NCBI RefSeq assembly: GCF_900188005.1
Contig: NZ_FZNR01000008.1
Coordinates: 248,001-312,000, forward strand
Source of the DNA: Actinoplanes regularis
GTDB lineage: Bacteria > Actinomycetota > Actinomycetes > Mycobacteriales > Micromonosporaceae
Length of the DNA: 64,000 nucleotides
Direction: 5' to 3'
In this document: in pieces, positions 40,272 to 48,957 of the stretch
Numbering within the stretch: the stretch's first letter is position 1
Layout: each line of letters begins with the position of its first letter
Program-made: the position numbers and the translations under genes
The notes under the pieces: generated by a model
What the model saw: the letters and a program-made list of their open reading frames with translations, nothing else
Database searches by the model: none
Told to the model about the DNA's origin: nothing

Positions 40272-41458
40272 AGCGGAGCCCGTTCGATCGGGCAGCTCAT
40301 ACAGCGCGGGCCGCCGCGGCCGCTGCCCAGCTCCGAGCCCTGGATCCGGACCACCTCGATGCCGGCGCGCTCCAACTGCGCGTTCGTCTCCACGTTGCGC
40401 TCGTAGGCGACGCAGAGCCGGGGTGCGATGGCCAGGGTGTTGTTGCCGTCGTCCCACTGCTCCCGCTCGGCGGTCACCGGGTCGAGCCCGGTGTCGATGA
40501 CACGCAGGTGGTCGATGCCCATCGCCTCGGCGGCCGCCTCCAGGAACGGGCGCGGCGGGCGGACCGTCAGCTCGTTCTCCGGTCCCGCGGTGATGGTCCA
40601 CGCCTGCAGGGTGTCGGCGACGTTGGGGTACATCACCACGGCGTCCGCGTCCACCATGGTGCAGACGGTGTCCAGGTGCATGGTGGCCCGTTCCTGTGCG
40701 ATCGGCACGGCGAGCACGGTGTGCGCCAGGCCGGCCGTCAGCACCCGGCGGGCCAGCCGCTCGGCGCCGGCCGGGGTGGTGCGCTCGCCGACCCCGATCG
40801 CCAGCACTTCGGGCGCCAGCACCAGCACGTCACCGCCCTCGACGTGCTCCAGAGCCGGCTCGTAGAGCAGTTCCGCCCCGGCGAAGCGCGGGTGGTACCG
40901 GTACACCGCGTGGGTGAGCGTGGTCTCCCGGCGCCGGGCCGGCATCGCCAGGCTGGTCACCGCGACCCGGTCGCGCACCCAGACCGAGGAGTCCCGGGTG
41001 AAGAGCAGGTTGGGCAGCGGGTCGATGACGAAGTCGTTGCGTTGCAGCATCTCGTAGACCAGGCTGCCGCCGCCCGGTTTGACCTCCTCGTGGGCGAGGC
41101 CCGCGATGAGCACCTCGGCCAGCCGCCGCGGGTCCTGGTCGGCCAGGTAGCCGGCGATCCCGGCGCGCAGGCCGTCACCCAGCCGCGGGTCGGCCAGAAC
41201 GCCGGCGGTCAGCTCGGCGCGGGCCTCCGGGACGGCGAGCGTCTCGGCGAGCAGCCGGTCGAGGTGGAGCACCTCGACGCCGCGGGAACGCAGCGCCTCA
41301 GCGAACTGATCATGCTCGTCCTGGGCTCTGCCGACCCACGGGATGCCATCGAAGAGCAGCGAGCCACTGTTCCGCGGCGTGAGCCTGGCCAGCTCTTTTC
41401 CGGGTCGGTGGAGCAGGACGGTGCGCAAACGGCTGACTTCACTGTCGACGTACACCAT
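40256..41458 (-). CDS. arcA: arginine deiminase
   Basis: 400 residues. RLRTVLLHRPGKELARLTPR, NLLFTRDSSVWVRDRVAVTS, EGGDVLVLAPEVLAIGVGER, TMHLDTVCTMVD and the catalytic cysteine in GGPRCMSCP are all present, so the guanidinium-modifying core is complete. It converts arginine to citrulline and ammonia. No arcB or arcC is nearby, so it may supply citrulline or consume arginine alone. ATG 41458 (MVYVDSEVSRLR) matches the usual family start; GTG 41476 is possible. Confidence 0.94.
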   Translation of the reverse strand: MVYVDSEVSRLRTVLLHRPGKELARLTPRNSGSLLFDGIPWVGRAQDEHDQFAEALRSRGVEVLHLDRLLAETLAVPEARAELTAGVLADPRLGDGLRAGIAGYLADQDPRRLAEVLIAGLAHEEVKPGGGSLVYEMLQRNDFVIDPLPNLLFTRDSSVWVRDRVAVTSLAMPARRRETTLTHAVYRYHPRFAGAELLYEPALEHVEGGDVLVLAPEVLAIGVGERTTPAGAERLARRVLTAGLAHTVLAVPIAQERATMHLDTVCTMVDADAVVMYPNVADTLQAWTITAGPENELTVRPPRPFLEAAAEAMGIDHLRVIDTGLDPVTAEREQWDDGNNTLAIAPRLCVAYERNVETNAQLERAGIEVVRIQGSELGSGRGGPRCMSCPIERAPLAPAR

Positions 41459-41748
41459 GCCGACGTTAGCCTGCACCGAACGCTACCGCCCGGTCACGTT
41501 GCGATCTAGATCCTGGGACAGGCATGCGCCGGACGGGCGACGGCGATAACTTGGCAGGGTGCGACGAAGCCGCGATGCGCAGGTGTCGAGATGCACCATC
41601 CGCAAGAAGAGGTTGTCCGTGAATGCGGTATTCATCCACACTTCTTTCTCTTTCTTTCCCCTCCGTCACCCTTCTCCGTGAAGGCTCGAGCACGTACGGT
41701 AGTTGGAAATAGAGAGCCAGCCCGATAGACCTTTTGCCGGAGGTCGCA

Positions 41749-42486
41749 GTGACTGTCTTCCCCGCCCGCCCTGCCCTGCCCGTACCGTCCGCCAACCGAG
41801 CACTGACACCGGCGGGCCGTGCGACACCCTCCCCTGCTCTGGAACCACGACTCACTCCGGTCGAGTGGGCCCGGCGCCGTCGCGCCGAGCGTGAGGCCCG
41901 CCGCATGGAGGCGGCCGGCGCCCGCGCCCTGACCCGGCTGGACCGACTCGGTTCCGCCTGGCACATCGTGGACTGGCCGCGGACCGACCTGTCCCAGTCG
42001 TACTACGAGCCCGACCCCGCCGACGAGCGGGCCGGCTTCCTCGCGATCGGCCCCGGTGGCGTCTACGCGGTGACCGTCGCCGACCACGGCCGCTCCCGCG
42101 TCCTCATCGCCGGTGACGTGGTCCAGATCAACGGCAAGCGCCCGCAGTACATCGCGGAAGCGCGTCGTGACGCCCGGCGGGCCGCCAAGGCCCTCTCCGC
42201 CGCGGTCGGTCTGAACGTGCCGGTCACTCCCGTGCTGACGTTCGTCGGCTCCGGCGTGATCAGCGTGCACGGCCTGCCGAAGGACTGTCTGGTCGCCACC
42301 GACAAAGAGCTCGACCGGCTGCTGCTCGCCGGCGGGGCTCGGATCTCCGCGGCTACGGCGAGCAAACTCTCCGAAGTCGCCAGCAACCCTGGTACCTGGT
42401 CGAACGCGCCCTATCGTCCGACTGGCGACTACCGTTGGTACAGCAACGGGCAGACGGCCGCTGACAAGCGGCCGACCCGCCGGTAA
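41749..42486 (+). CDS. NERD-like (nuclease-related) domain protein
   Basis: 245 residues. A helical basic segment (WARRRRAEREARRMEAAGAR) leads into a domain of the form ALTRLDRLGSAWHIVDWPRT, GFLAIGPGGVYAVTVADHGR, VPVTPVLTFVGSG and CLVATDKELDRLL. This is the order of strands in NERD domains, relatives of restriction-type nucleases, although the catalytic Asp/Glu-x-Lys is not obvious. GTG 41749 follows GGAGG by five bases. The 260 bp before it include the divergent arcA promoter region. Confidence 0.7.
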   Translation: MTVFPARPALPVPSANRALTPAGRATPSPALEPRLTPVEWARRRRAEREARRMEAAGARALTRLDRLGSAWHIVDWPRTDLSQSYYEPDPADERAGFLAIGPGGVYAVTVADHGRSRVLIAGDVVQINGKRPQYIAEARRDARRAAKALSAAVGLNVPVTPVLTFVGSGVISVHGLPKDCLVATDKELDRLLLAGGARISAATASKLSEVASNPGTWSNAPYRPTGDYRWYSNGQTAADKRPTRR

Positions 42487-42508
42487 CGTTCCTTGCAACG
42501 TCGCCGAC

Positions 42509-42538
42509 GGCGGCGCCCGGGTTCGCCGGGGCGCCGCC
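42509..42538 (+). terminator. GC-rich hairpin after the NERD-like gene
   Basis: GGCGGCGCCC (42509-42518) pairs with 42529-42538 over a 10-nt loop. No T tract. Confidence 0.55.
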
Positions 42539-42568
42539 GGTCGGCGCGACGAAAGCGAGGAGGAGCGG

Positions 42569-43030
42569 GTGGCGCATGTTGAGCTCTCCCTCTCGGGAGC
42601 GTTCGTCCCCCAGGCACGCACACCGGCCGAGGCCGAATTCGTCACCAGCGTCGAGCGCTGGGCGGGCACCGTGGCATCGGCCGCCGAGCCCTGCATGGTC
42701 ATCGACGCCGGCGGCATGATCCTGGCCGTCTCACCGTCGTGCAGCGAGTTGCTCGGGTTGGGCAAGCCGGCCGAGGCGATCGGCAAGCGGCTGGCCGCGA
42801 CCCTCGAGCTGATCGATTTCACGGCCGGCGCCGGCCCGCTGGAGGGCCCCGAGGCGGACAAGATCCCGCCGCTGCTGGCGGTCCGCAGTGAGCGCCTGGC
42901 CCGGGGCCTGATGCGGGTGGCGGCGGGTGCCGAGCGGCCGCCGCTGACGGTCGACGCGATCTCGACACCGCTGCTGTCGGGCGAACGAGTGGCCGGATCG
43001 CTGACCTTTCTCTCCCCGGTGAACTATTGA
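42569..43030 (+). CDS. small PAS-domain protein
   Basis: 153 residues. A PAS-like core: ASAAEPCMVIDAGGMILAVS, CSELLGLGKPAEAIGKRLAA, and a closing ISTPLLSGERVAGSLTFLSP. There is no output domain, so it may act as a sensory partner or a regulator by protein contact. GTG 42569 follows GAGGAGGAG. Function unknown. Confidence 0.75.
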   Translation: MAHVELSLSGAFVPQARTPAEAEFVTSVERWAGTVASAAEPCMVIDAGGMILAVSPSCSELLGLGKPAEAIGKRLAATLELIDFTAGAGPLEGPEADKIPPLLAVRSERLARGLMRVAAGAERPPLTVDAISTPLLSGERVAGSLTFLSPVNY

Positions 43031-43113
43031 TGTCTGGTTTGTCCGTGGCGGTGTGGTGTTCGACGCATCCGACAACCATTGGGTGTTACCGATCCGTAAC
43101 GTAGTCTGCCGTC

Positions 43114-43500
43114 ATGCTCGATCTAGACCTGTTACCAGGGGAATACGCGGTGTGCCGCCTGCCGGCCGGCTCGACCCTGCCCTCCTCCTTGACCACGGGT
43201 CCGGACGACAAAAGCGTCATCTCCGTGACCTGGGGCCTCGATGAGATCTCGATCATCTGCCGGTCCGACCGGGTGCCCGAGGGCGCCGAGGCCGACACGG
43301 CGTGGCGCTGTCTACGCGTGGCCGGGCTCGACCTGACGATGACCGGGGTGCTCGCCTCGCTGGTCGGGCCGCTTGCCGACGCCCGGGTCAACATCGTCAC
43401 GTTCTCCACCTACGACACCGACTATCTGCTGGTGCCGACGGTGCGGCTGACCGAGGCGGTCAACACGCTGACCGTGGCCGGGCATCGAATAGCCGGCTGA
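43114..43500 (+). CDS. ACT-domain protein
   Basis: 128 residues. Two ACT-like units: the first around KSVISVTWGLDEISIICR, the second around VAGLDLTMTGVLASLVGPLA and ARVNIVTFSTYDTDYLLVP. This matches the small CASTOR/ZKR1-type ACT proteins that bind amino acids in the cytosol. Its enzyme partner, if any, is unknown. Confidence 0.85.
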   Translation: MLDLDLLPGEYAVCRLPAGSTLPSSLTTGPDDKSVISVTWGLDEISIICRSDRVPEGAEADTAWRCLRVAGLDLTMTGVLASLVGPLADARVNIVTFSTYDTDYLLVPTVRLTEAVNTLTVAGHRIAG

Positions 43501-43540
43501 CGATCTGGCATGGTCCGGCCCGGGCTCCTACCATGAGCCG

Positions 43541-44131
43541 GTGTCACCGCACACTCGCTACATCCCCCTGACCGTGGGCGCGCTGCTGCTGACGGCGGCC
43601 TGCGCGTCGCGGACCGAGCAGCCCCTGCCCGCCGCGAGCGCCTCGCTGCCGGCGGCCGGCGCAGTGCCCTCGATGGCCCTGCCGCCACCCTCCTACGCGC
43701 CGATGTCACCCGGCATCGGCTGGCCAACGGCGACGTATGCGTATCCCACGCAGACGTACGCGTACCCCACGGCCACGACGACCGCGCCCACCGCGGCGCC
43801 GCTGACCAAGTCGCCGACGCCGACCCCGACGCACGCCGCGAAATGCACCGGGCAGCCGAAGGGCGCGGAGATCCTCACGGTCATCAAGGGTGAGGACGGC
43901 ATCCCGGACAAGACGTTCCAGGTGAAGGACGGGCCGTTCTGCTCGGGGACGTGGGCGTTCACCACGGTGAAGCTCGCCGGGTCGGACGCGGGCGACCAGG
44001 AGCCGCTGATGGTCGTGACCATCGGCAAGGGCAACACCTTGACGGTGGTCGCGGCCGGGTCGGACGTCTGCAACGCGCAGGTGCAGTCCAGCGCCCCGGC
44101 CGGGATCCGGGTGCTCGCCTGTGGCTTCTGA
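43541..44131 (+). CDS. putative lipoprotein
   Basis: 196 residues. The signal sequence ends in a lipobox (LTVGALLLTAAC), so the Cys should carry lipid on the outer face of the membrane. A Pro/Thr/Tyr-rich linker with YAYPTQTYAYPTATTT repeats precedes a compact C-terminal domain of about 100 residues with four cysteines (KCTGQPKG, PFCSGTWAF, DVCNAQV, VLACGF). Function unknown. GTG 43541. Confidence 0.82.
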   Translation: MSPHTRYIPLTVGALLLTAACASRTEQPLPAASASLPAAGAVPSMALPPPSYAPMSPGIGWPTATYAYPTQTYAYPTATTTAPTAAPLTKSPTPTPTHAAKCTGQPKGAEILTVIKGEDGIPDKTFQVKDGPFCSGTWAFTTVKLAGSDAGDQEPLMVVTIGKGNTLTVVAAGSDVCNAQVQSSAPAGIRVLACGF

Positions 44132-44162
44132 ACGCGCCGCCGACGAGCCTTAGACTGACGAG

Positions 44163-45110
44163 ATGCCCGGAACGCCGCCCACCCGTTTCACCTACCTCGG
44201 CCCGGAAGGCACCTTCACGGAGGCTGCCCTGCGGACCATCCCGGCCGCCGAACACGGGCTGCGCACCCCGGCCCGCAGCGTGCCCGAGGCGCTCGAGGCG
44301 GTCCGTTCCGGCGAGGCCGACGCCGCGCTGGTCCCGCTGGAGAATTCGGTCGGCGGAGCCATCCCGGTCACCCTGGACGAGTTGGTCACCGGCATGCCGC
44401 TGATGATCACCCGGGAGGTGCTGCTGCCGGTCGAGTTCGTCCTGGCCGCAGACGTGTTGAAGCCGCTCGCCGGGCTGCGGACCATCGCGGCCCACCCGCA
44501 GGCCTCCGCACAGTGCCGGCACTGGTTGCAGGCGAACGTGCCGGACGCGGTGGTGGTCGACGTGCTCTCCAACGCCACCGCGGCGCTCAACGCGGCCGCC
44601 GGGGAGTACGACGCGGCGCTCTGCGCCCCGATCGGCGTGCCCCGTAACCGGCTCACCGTGCTGGCCGAGAAGGTCGCCGACCGGACCGAGGCGGTCACCC
44701 GCTTCGCGCTGCTCACCCGGCCCGCGCCGCCCCCGCCGCCGACCGGCGACGACGTCACCTCGCTGGCCGTCTCGATCCGGCACGACCAGGTGGGGGCGCT
44801 GCTCGCGGTGCTCACCGAACTGGCGGTGCGCGGGGTCAACCTGTCCCGGATCGAGTCGCGGCCGACCGGGGAGCAGCTCGGGACGTACTTCTTCTTCCTT
44901 GACTGCACCGGGCACGTCGCCGAGGCCCGCCTGGGCGAGGCGCTCCAGGGTCTGCGCCGAATCTGCGCGGAGGTGCGCTTCCTGGGCAGTTACGCCCGCC
45001 ACCGGCTGCATCCGGAGCCGCCGGTCCAGGCCCCCGCCGGCCTCTCCGACAGCGACTTCGCCGACTCCGCCGCCTGGCTCTCCCGCCTCCGCGACGGCGA
45101 GGTCTTCTAG
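44163..45110 (+). CDS. pheA: prephenate dehydratase
   Basis: 315 residues. The dehydratase domain has FTYLGPEGTFTEAALR, DAALVPLENSVGGAIPVTLD and the catalytic TRF in EAVTRFALLTR. The C-terminal ACT domain (HDQVGALLAVLTELAVRGVN then LSRIESRPTGEQLGTYFFFL) carries the ESRP motif for phenylalanine feedback. It makes phenylpyruvate for phenylalanine synthesis. Confidence 0.96.
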   Translation: MPGTPPTRFTYLGPEGTFTEAALRTIPAAEHGLRTPARSVPEALEAVRSGEADAALVPLENSVGGAIPVTLDELVTGMPLMITREVLLPVEFVLAADVLKPLAGLRTIAAHPQASAQCRHWLQANVPDAVVVDVLSNATAALNAAAGEYDAALCAPIGVPRNRLTVLAEKVADRTEAVTRFALLTRPAPPPPPTGDDVTSLAVSIRHDQVGALLAVLTELAVRGVNLSRIESRPTGEQLGTYFFFLDCTGHVAEARLGEALQGLRRICAEVRFLGSYARHRLHPEPPVQAPAGLSDSDFADSAAWLSRLRDGEVF

Positions 45111-45120
45111 GTTCCTCGCC
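45096..45120. terminator. hairpin between pheA and convergent metallopeptidase gene
   Basis: GGCGAGG (45096-45102) and CCTCGCC (45114-45120) flank the pheA stop codon with an 11-nt loop, 1 bp from the opposite gene's stop. Confidence 0.6.
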
Positions 45121-45480
45121 TCACGCCCAGCCCAGCTCGTGGAGGCGATGGTCGTCGATGCCGAAGTGGTGGGCGATCTCGTGGACCACGGTGATCGCCA
45201 CCTCCTCCACCACGTCGTCCTCGGTGTTGCAGACGCGCAGGGTCGGCAGGCGATAGATGGTGATCCGATCGGGCAGGACGCCGGCGTAGTCCCAACCACG
45301 GTTGGTCAGCGCTGTGCCCTCATAGAGGCCGAGCAGGTCGTCGCCGTCCGGTGAAGCATCCTCCACCAGGAACACCACATTGTTCATCAGGGACAACAGC
45401 TCGGCCGGCACCTCGTCGAGAGCCTCACCGACAAGTTCCTCGAAGCGTTCCCGACTCATCTCCACCGGCACACCGCCCAT
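45121..45480 (-). CDS. minimal zinc metallopeptidase (zincin-like) family protein
   Basis: 119 residues. RERFEELVGEALDEVPAEL at the start, ITIYRLPTLRVC in the middle and the zinc site HEIAHHFGIDDHRLHELGW (HExxH plus a third ligand) at the end. The family is small, conserved in actinobacteria and typified by structures with a zincin fold; substrates are unknown. ATG 45480 and ATG 45459 are both possible starts. Confidence 0.9.
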   Translation of the reverse strand: MGGVPVEMSRERFEELVGEALDEVPAELLSLMNNVVFLVEDASPDGDDLLGLYEGTALTNRGWDYAGVLPDRITIYRLPTLRVCNTEDDVVEEVAITVVHEIAHHFGIDDHRLHELGWA

Positions 45481-45531
45481 TGTGCGCCAGCGCGGCCCGT
45501 CACAGGACACGCCGGCGCACCGGACGGGACG

Positions 45532-45960
45532 TCAGGCCAGCCTGGCCGTGAGGCTGATCGTCGCGCCCGGGCTGAGCAGGCGGGAGATCGGGCAGTTCTC
45601 CTTGGCGGCCTCCGCGAGCTTCTGGAACGTGGCGTCGTCGATGTTCGGCACGACGCCGACCGTCTCCAGCTCGATCCGGGAGACGCCGACTCCGGCGTCG
45701 GTCTTGTCCAGGTGCACCTTGGCGACCGTGTCCACCGAGGTGGGCGTGAAGCCCGCGTCGGCGAGACCCTTCGAGAACGCCATCGAGAAGCAGCCGGAGT
45801 GCGCGGCGGCGATCAGCTCCTCGGGGTTGGTCCCCTCGCCCTCCTCGAAGCGGGACTTGAAGGAGTAACTCCCCTGGAGGCCGCCCTTACCGGTCTTGAT
45901 CGTGCCGGAACCCTCGGTGAGGTTCCCTTCCCAACGGGCCGTAGCAGAACGAATAGGCAT
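45532..45960 (-). CDS. OsmC-family peroxiredoxin
   Basis: 142 residues. TNPEELIAAAHSGCFSMAFS with the peroxidatic Cys and AKENCPISRLLSP with the resolving Cys. Reduces organic hydroperoxides. ATG 45960 gives the canonical MPIRSATARWEG. Divergent from the membrane protein at 46018. Confidence 0.94.
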   Translation of the reverse strand: MPIRSATARWEGNLTEGSGTIKTGKGGLQGSYSFKSRFEEGEGTNPEELIAAAHSGCFSMAFSKGLADAGFTPTSVDTVAKVHLDKTDAGVGVSRIELETVGVVPNIDDATFQKLAEAAKENCPISRLLSPGATISLTARLA

Positions 45961-46017
45961 GGACAGAACGCTAGCGGATCCGGGGGCCCGTGGAAGCCCG
46001 ACGCGACATGGCCCATG

Positions 46018-46725
46018 ATGGATCACATGTCGGAAACCGGGCCCGAGATGGTAATCGAATTCGGCCAGCCGGAGCCGCCCGAGTCGCCCCGTAGCTTTCT
46101 CCGTGAGCTCGGGACCGACCGCCGGCTCGCCCCGCTTGTCGCCGGGCTGGGTGGTGTCGCCGCATTCGCCTCACTGGTCTCCGAGTGGCAGGTGACCACG
46201 GTGGACGGCCTCGTGTACGGGGCCGACGAGGTGGGCGCGACCAAGATGTTGCCGGCCGACCTGTTCGACCTCGGGGGCCTCGCCTCGGCGTACGTCGGCG
46301 GTCTTCTGCTCCTGGTGATCGCGGTGCTGCTGACGCTGCTCGGACCCGTGGCCGGGCGGCGCTACGCCTACCTGGCCGGCCTGGGCTCCGGCGGAGTGCT
46401 GCTCGCGCTGCTGCTGGCCATGGTGCGGCTGCTCGGTGACCAGAGCCGGCTGATCTCCCGCTTCTACACGATCGAGTTGGACTCCGAGCATCTGAAGGTG
46501 GTCTACGGGCGCGGCCTGTGGTGCGCGCTGGCCGCAGTCGGCGCGGGCATGATCGCGCTGTGGCTCGCCGGCCGGGAGGCCCGGATGTCCGACGGGGAGC
46601 CTCGCCCGCGCCGGCTGGAGCGCGTCGAACCGGAGTTCGAGGAACCGCTGGAGCTGAGCATCGAGCCGGCCGAGCCGTTCGTCACCCGGGCCGCCGACCT
46701 CGACCGGCCACACCATTCCGGATGA
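46018..46725 (+). CDS. four-helix membrane protein of unknown function
   Basis: About 235 residues. Hydrophobic segments at about 40-60 (LVAGLGGVAAFASLVSEW), 90-115, 120-140 and 170-190 separate short loops. The tail is acidic and Glu/Pro-rich (RVEPEFEEPLELSIEPAEP). Several ATG codons (46015, 46018, 46027) compete as starts. It lies 52 bp upstream of serS on the same strand. No family recognised. Confidence 0.72.
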   Translation: MDHMSETGPEMVIEFGQPEPPESPRSFLRELGTDRRLAPLVAGLGGVAAFASLVSEWQVTTVDGLVYGADEVGATKMLPADLFDLGGLASAYVGGLLLLVIAVLLTLLGPVAGRRYAYLAGLGSGGVLLALLLAMVRLLGDQSRLISRFYTIELDSEHLKVVYGRGLWCALAAVGAGMIALWLAGREARMSDGEPRPRRLERVEPEFEEPLELSIEPAEPFVTRAADLDRPHHSG

Positions 46726-46777
46726 CGAGGGATATCCGGGTGATGATCGGACTCGTCCGCCGGTAGGCTCGACAACC

Positions 46778-48037
46778 GTGATTGACCTGCGCCTGCTTCG
46801 TGAAGACCCGGAACTGATCCGCGCGAGCCAGCGGCTGCGCGGTGAGTCCACCCAGCCGGTGGACGACCTGCTGCGCGCCGACGAGGAGCGTCGGGCCGCC
46901 ACCCAGCGGTTCGAGACGGTCCGGGCCGAGCAGCGGTCCATCGGCAAGGAGGTCGCCAAGGCCTCCGGTGACGAGCGGGCCGCCCTGCTCGTCCGCACCA
47001 AGGAGCTCGCCGCCGAGGTGAAGGCGGCCGAGGCCGCGGCGACCGAGGCCGAGCAGGCGCTGAAGCGAGCCCACCTGGCCGTGCCGAACGTGGTCGCGGG
47101 CGCCCCGCCCGGCGGCGAGGACGACTTCGTGGTGCTCCGCGAGGTCGGCACGATCCCGGAGATCGCCGCGCCGAAGGACCACCTGGAGATCGGCGAGGCG
47201 CTGCGCGCGATCGACACCGAGCGGGGCGCCAAGGTGTCCGGCTCGCGGTTCTACTTCCTCACCGGCGTGGGTGCGCTGCTCCAGCTCGGCATGCTGCAGC
47301 TGGCGATCCAGCAGGCGGTCGAGCACGGCTTTGTCCCGTCGATCACGCCGTCCCTGGTCCGGCCCGAGTCGATGGAGGGCACCGGCTTCCTCGGCTCGCA
47401 CGCCGGCGAGGTCTACCGGCTGGAGGCCGACGACCTCTACCTGGTCGGCACCTCGGAAGTGGCGCTCGCGGCCTACCACTCGAACGAGATCATCGACCTG
47501 AACAACGGGCCGTCGCGGTTCGCCGGCTGGTCGAGCTGTTACCGGCGGGAGGCCGGCTCGCACGGTAAGGACGTGCGCGGCATCCTGCGGGTCCACCAGT
47601 TCGACAAGGTGGAGATGTTCTCCTTCTGCAAGCCGGAGGACGCGCTCGCCGAGCACGAGCGCCTGCTCGCGATGGAGGAGGAGATGCTGGCCAAGGTCGA
47701 GATCCCGTACCGGGTGATCGACGTGGCCGCCGGTGACCTGGGCTCCAGCGCGGTCCGGAAGTTCGACTGCGAGGCCTGGGTGCCGTCGCAGGGGCGGTAC
47801 CGCGAGGTCACCTCGACGTCGAACTGCACGACCTTCCAGGCCCGTCGGCTGAACATCCGCTACCGGGACGAGAACGGCAAGCCGCAGACCGCGGCGACGT
47901 TGAACGGCACGCTCGCCACGACCCGTTGGCTGATCCCGATCCTGGAGAACCATCAGCAGCCGGACGGCTCGGTGCGGGTGCCGAAGGCGCTCCAGCCGTT
48001 CCTCGGCGGCCGGGAAGTGCTCGAACCCAGTCGATAA
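46778..48037 (+). CDS. serS: seryl-tRNA synthetase
   Basis: 419 residues. The N-terminal coiled coil binds the long variable arm of tRNA-Ser. The class II core has motif 2 (WSSCYRREAGSHGKDVRGIL) and motif 3 (TLNGTLATTRWLIPILENHQ). GTG 46778. An essential core gene that charges tRNA-Ser, including the copy at 2415. Two HAD genes follow. Confidence 0.98.
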   Translation: MIDLRLLREDPELIRASQRLRGESTQPVDDLLRADEERRAATQRFETVRAEQRSIGKEVAKASGDERAALLVRTKELAAEVKAAEAAATEAEQALKRAHLAVPNVVAGAPPGGEDDFVVLREVGTIPEIAAPKDHLEIGEALRAIDTERGAKVSGSRFYFLTGVGALLQLGMLQLAIQQAVEHGFVPSITPSLVRPESMEGTGFLGSHAGEVYRLEADDLYLVGTSEVALAAYHSNEIIDLNNGPSRFAGWSSCYRREAGSHGKDVRGILRVHQFDKVEMFSFCKPEDALAEHERLLAMEEEMLAKVEIPYRVIDVAAGDLGSSAVRKFDCEAWVPSQGRYREVTSTSNCTTFQARRLNIRYRDENGKPQTAATLNGTLATTRWLIPILENHQQPDGSVRVPKALQPFLGGREVLEPSR

Positions 48038-48144
48038 CGATCTCGACATCGGCCGGTCACCAGTTGTCATGGCCGCTGGTGGCCGCGCCGGTGTACCGTT
48101 CTCCTTCCGCCCTCCGCGGGGGTTTAGCACCCTCGGAGGTACCG

Positions 48145-48957
48145 ATGCTCAAGCCCGGGCTCCCCAAGCTGATCGCCACGGACCTCGATGGCACGCTGGT
48201 CCGCAGCGACGACACGGTTTCCGCATACACGCACTCGGTCCTGGACCGGGTCCGGGCGGCCGGCATCCGGATCGTCGCCGCCACCGGCCGGGGCCCTCGC
48301 CTCACTTCATTGACCCGCAACGACATCCGGGTCGCCGACTATCTGGTGCTCGCCCAGGGCGGCTGGGTGCTGGACCAGGCCGAATCCCGCTACCTGCGCC
48401 AGGCGCGGCTGTCCGGCTGGGCGCTGGCCGACGTGCTGGCCCGGCTGGAGTCGGTGGCCGGCCCGCTCTCGGTGATGTTCGAGGCGTTGGAGCACGACGA
48501 CTCTCCGCTCTGGGGCGACTTCGACCCGACCTGGCGCTACCCGGTCACCGTCGAGGCGCGCACCCGGGCCGAATGCCTCGAAGGCGACGTGATCAAAGCG
48601 TTCGCCCGCTCCCTCGAGCTCGACGTGGACGCGCTGCTGGCGATCGCGAGGCGGATCATCCCATCGGACATGGCCACGGTGACCCAGGCCGGCCTCGACT
48701 ACGTGGAGATCTGCCCGGCGCACGTGGACAAAGGCACCGGCCTGGCGGTGGTCGCCGAAACGATCGGCGTCGATCCGGCGGATGTGCTGGTCTTCGGCGA
48801 CATGCCCAACGATCTGCCGATGTTCGACTGGGCCGGATGGGGCCGGATCGCCGTCGCGAACGCGCACCCGGAGCTGCTGGCGGTCGCCGACGAGGTGACG
48901 CTCACCAATGACGAGGACGGGGTCGCCGTGTTCTTGGACCGGCTATTGTCCCGGTGA
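48145..48957 (+). CDS. HAD-family (Cof-type) phosphatase
   Basis: 270 residues. Motif I LIATDLDGTLVRSDDTV with the nucleophile Asp, motif II ATGRGPR, and the C-terminal VLVFGDMPNDLPMFDWAG with the metal-binding acidic pair. The C2-type cap between them suggests a small phosphorylated substrate such as a sugar phosphate or flavin. ATG 48145 follows GGAGGT. Its stop overlaps the start of the next, related gene. Confidence 0.92.
   Translation: MLKPGLPKLIATDLDGTLVRSDDTVSAYTHSVLDRVRAAGIRIVAATGRGPRLTSLTRNDIRVADYLVLAQGGWVLDQAESRYLRQARLSGWALADVLARLESVAGPLSVMFEALEHDDSPLWGDFDPTWRYPVTVEARTRAECLEGDVIKAFARSLELDVDALLAIARRIIPSDMATVTQAGLDYVEICPAHVDKGTGLAVVAETIGVDPADVLVFGDMPNDLPMFDWAGWGRIAVANAHPELLAVADEVTLTNDEDGVAVFLDRLLSR

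Noticed and set aside
41734..42486. A restriction-modification or phage-defence nuclease.
   Set aside because: The fold is only NERD-like, the catalytic acidic residues are not clear, and no defence partner is nearby.
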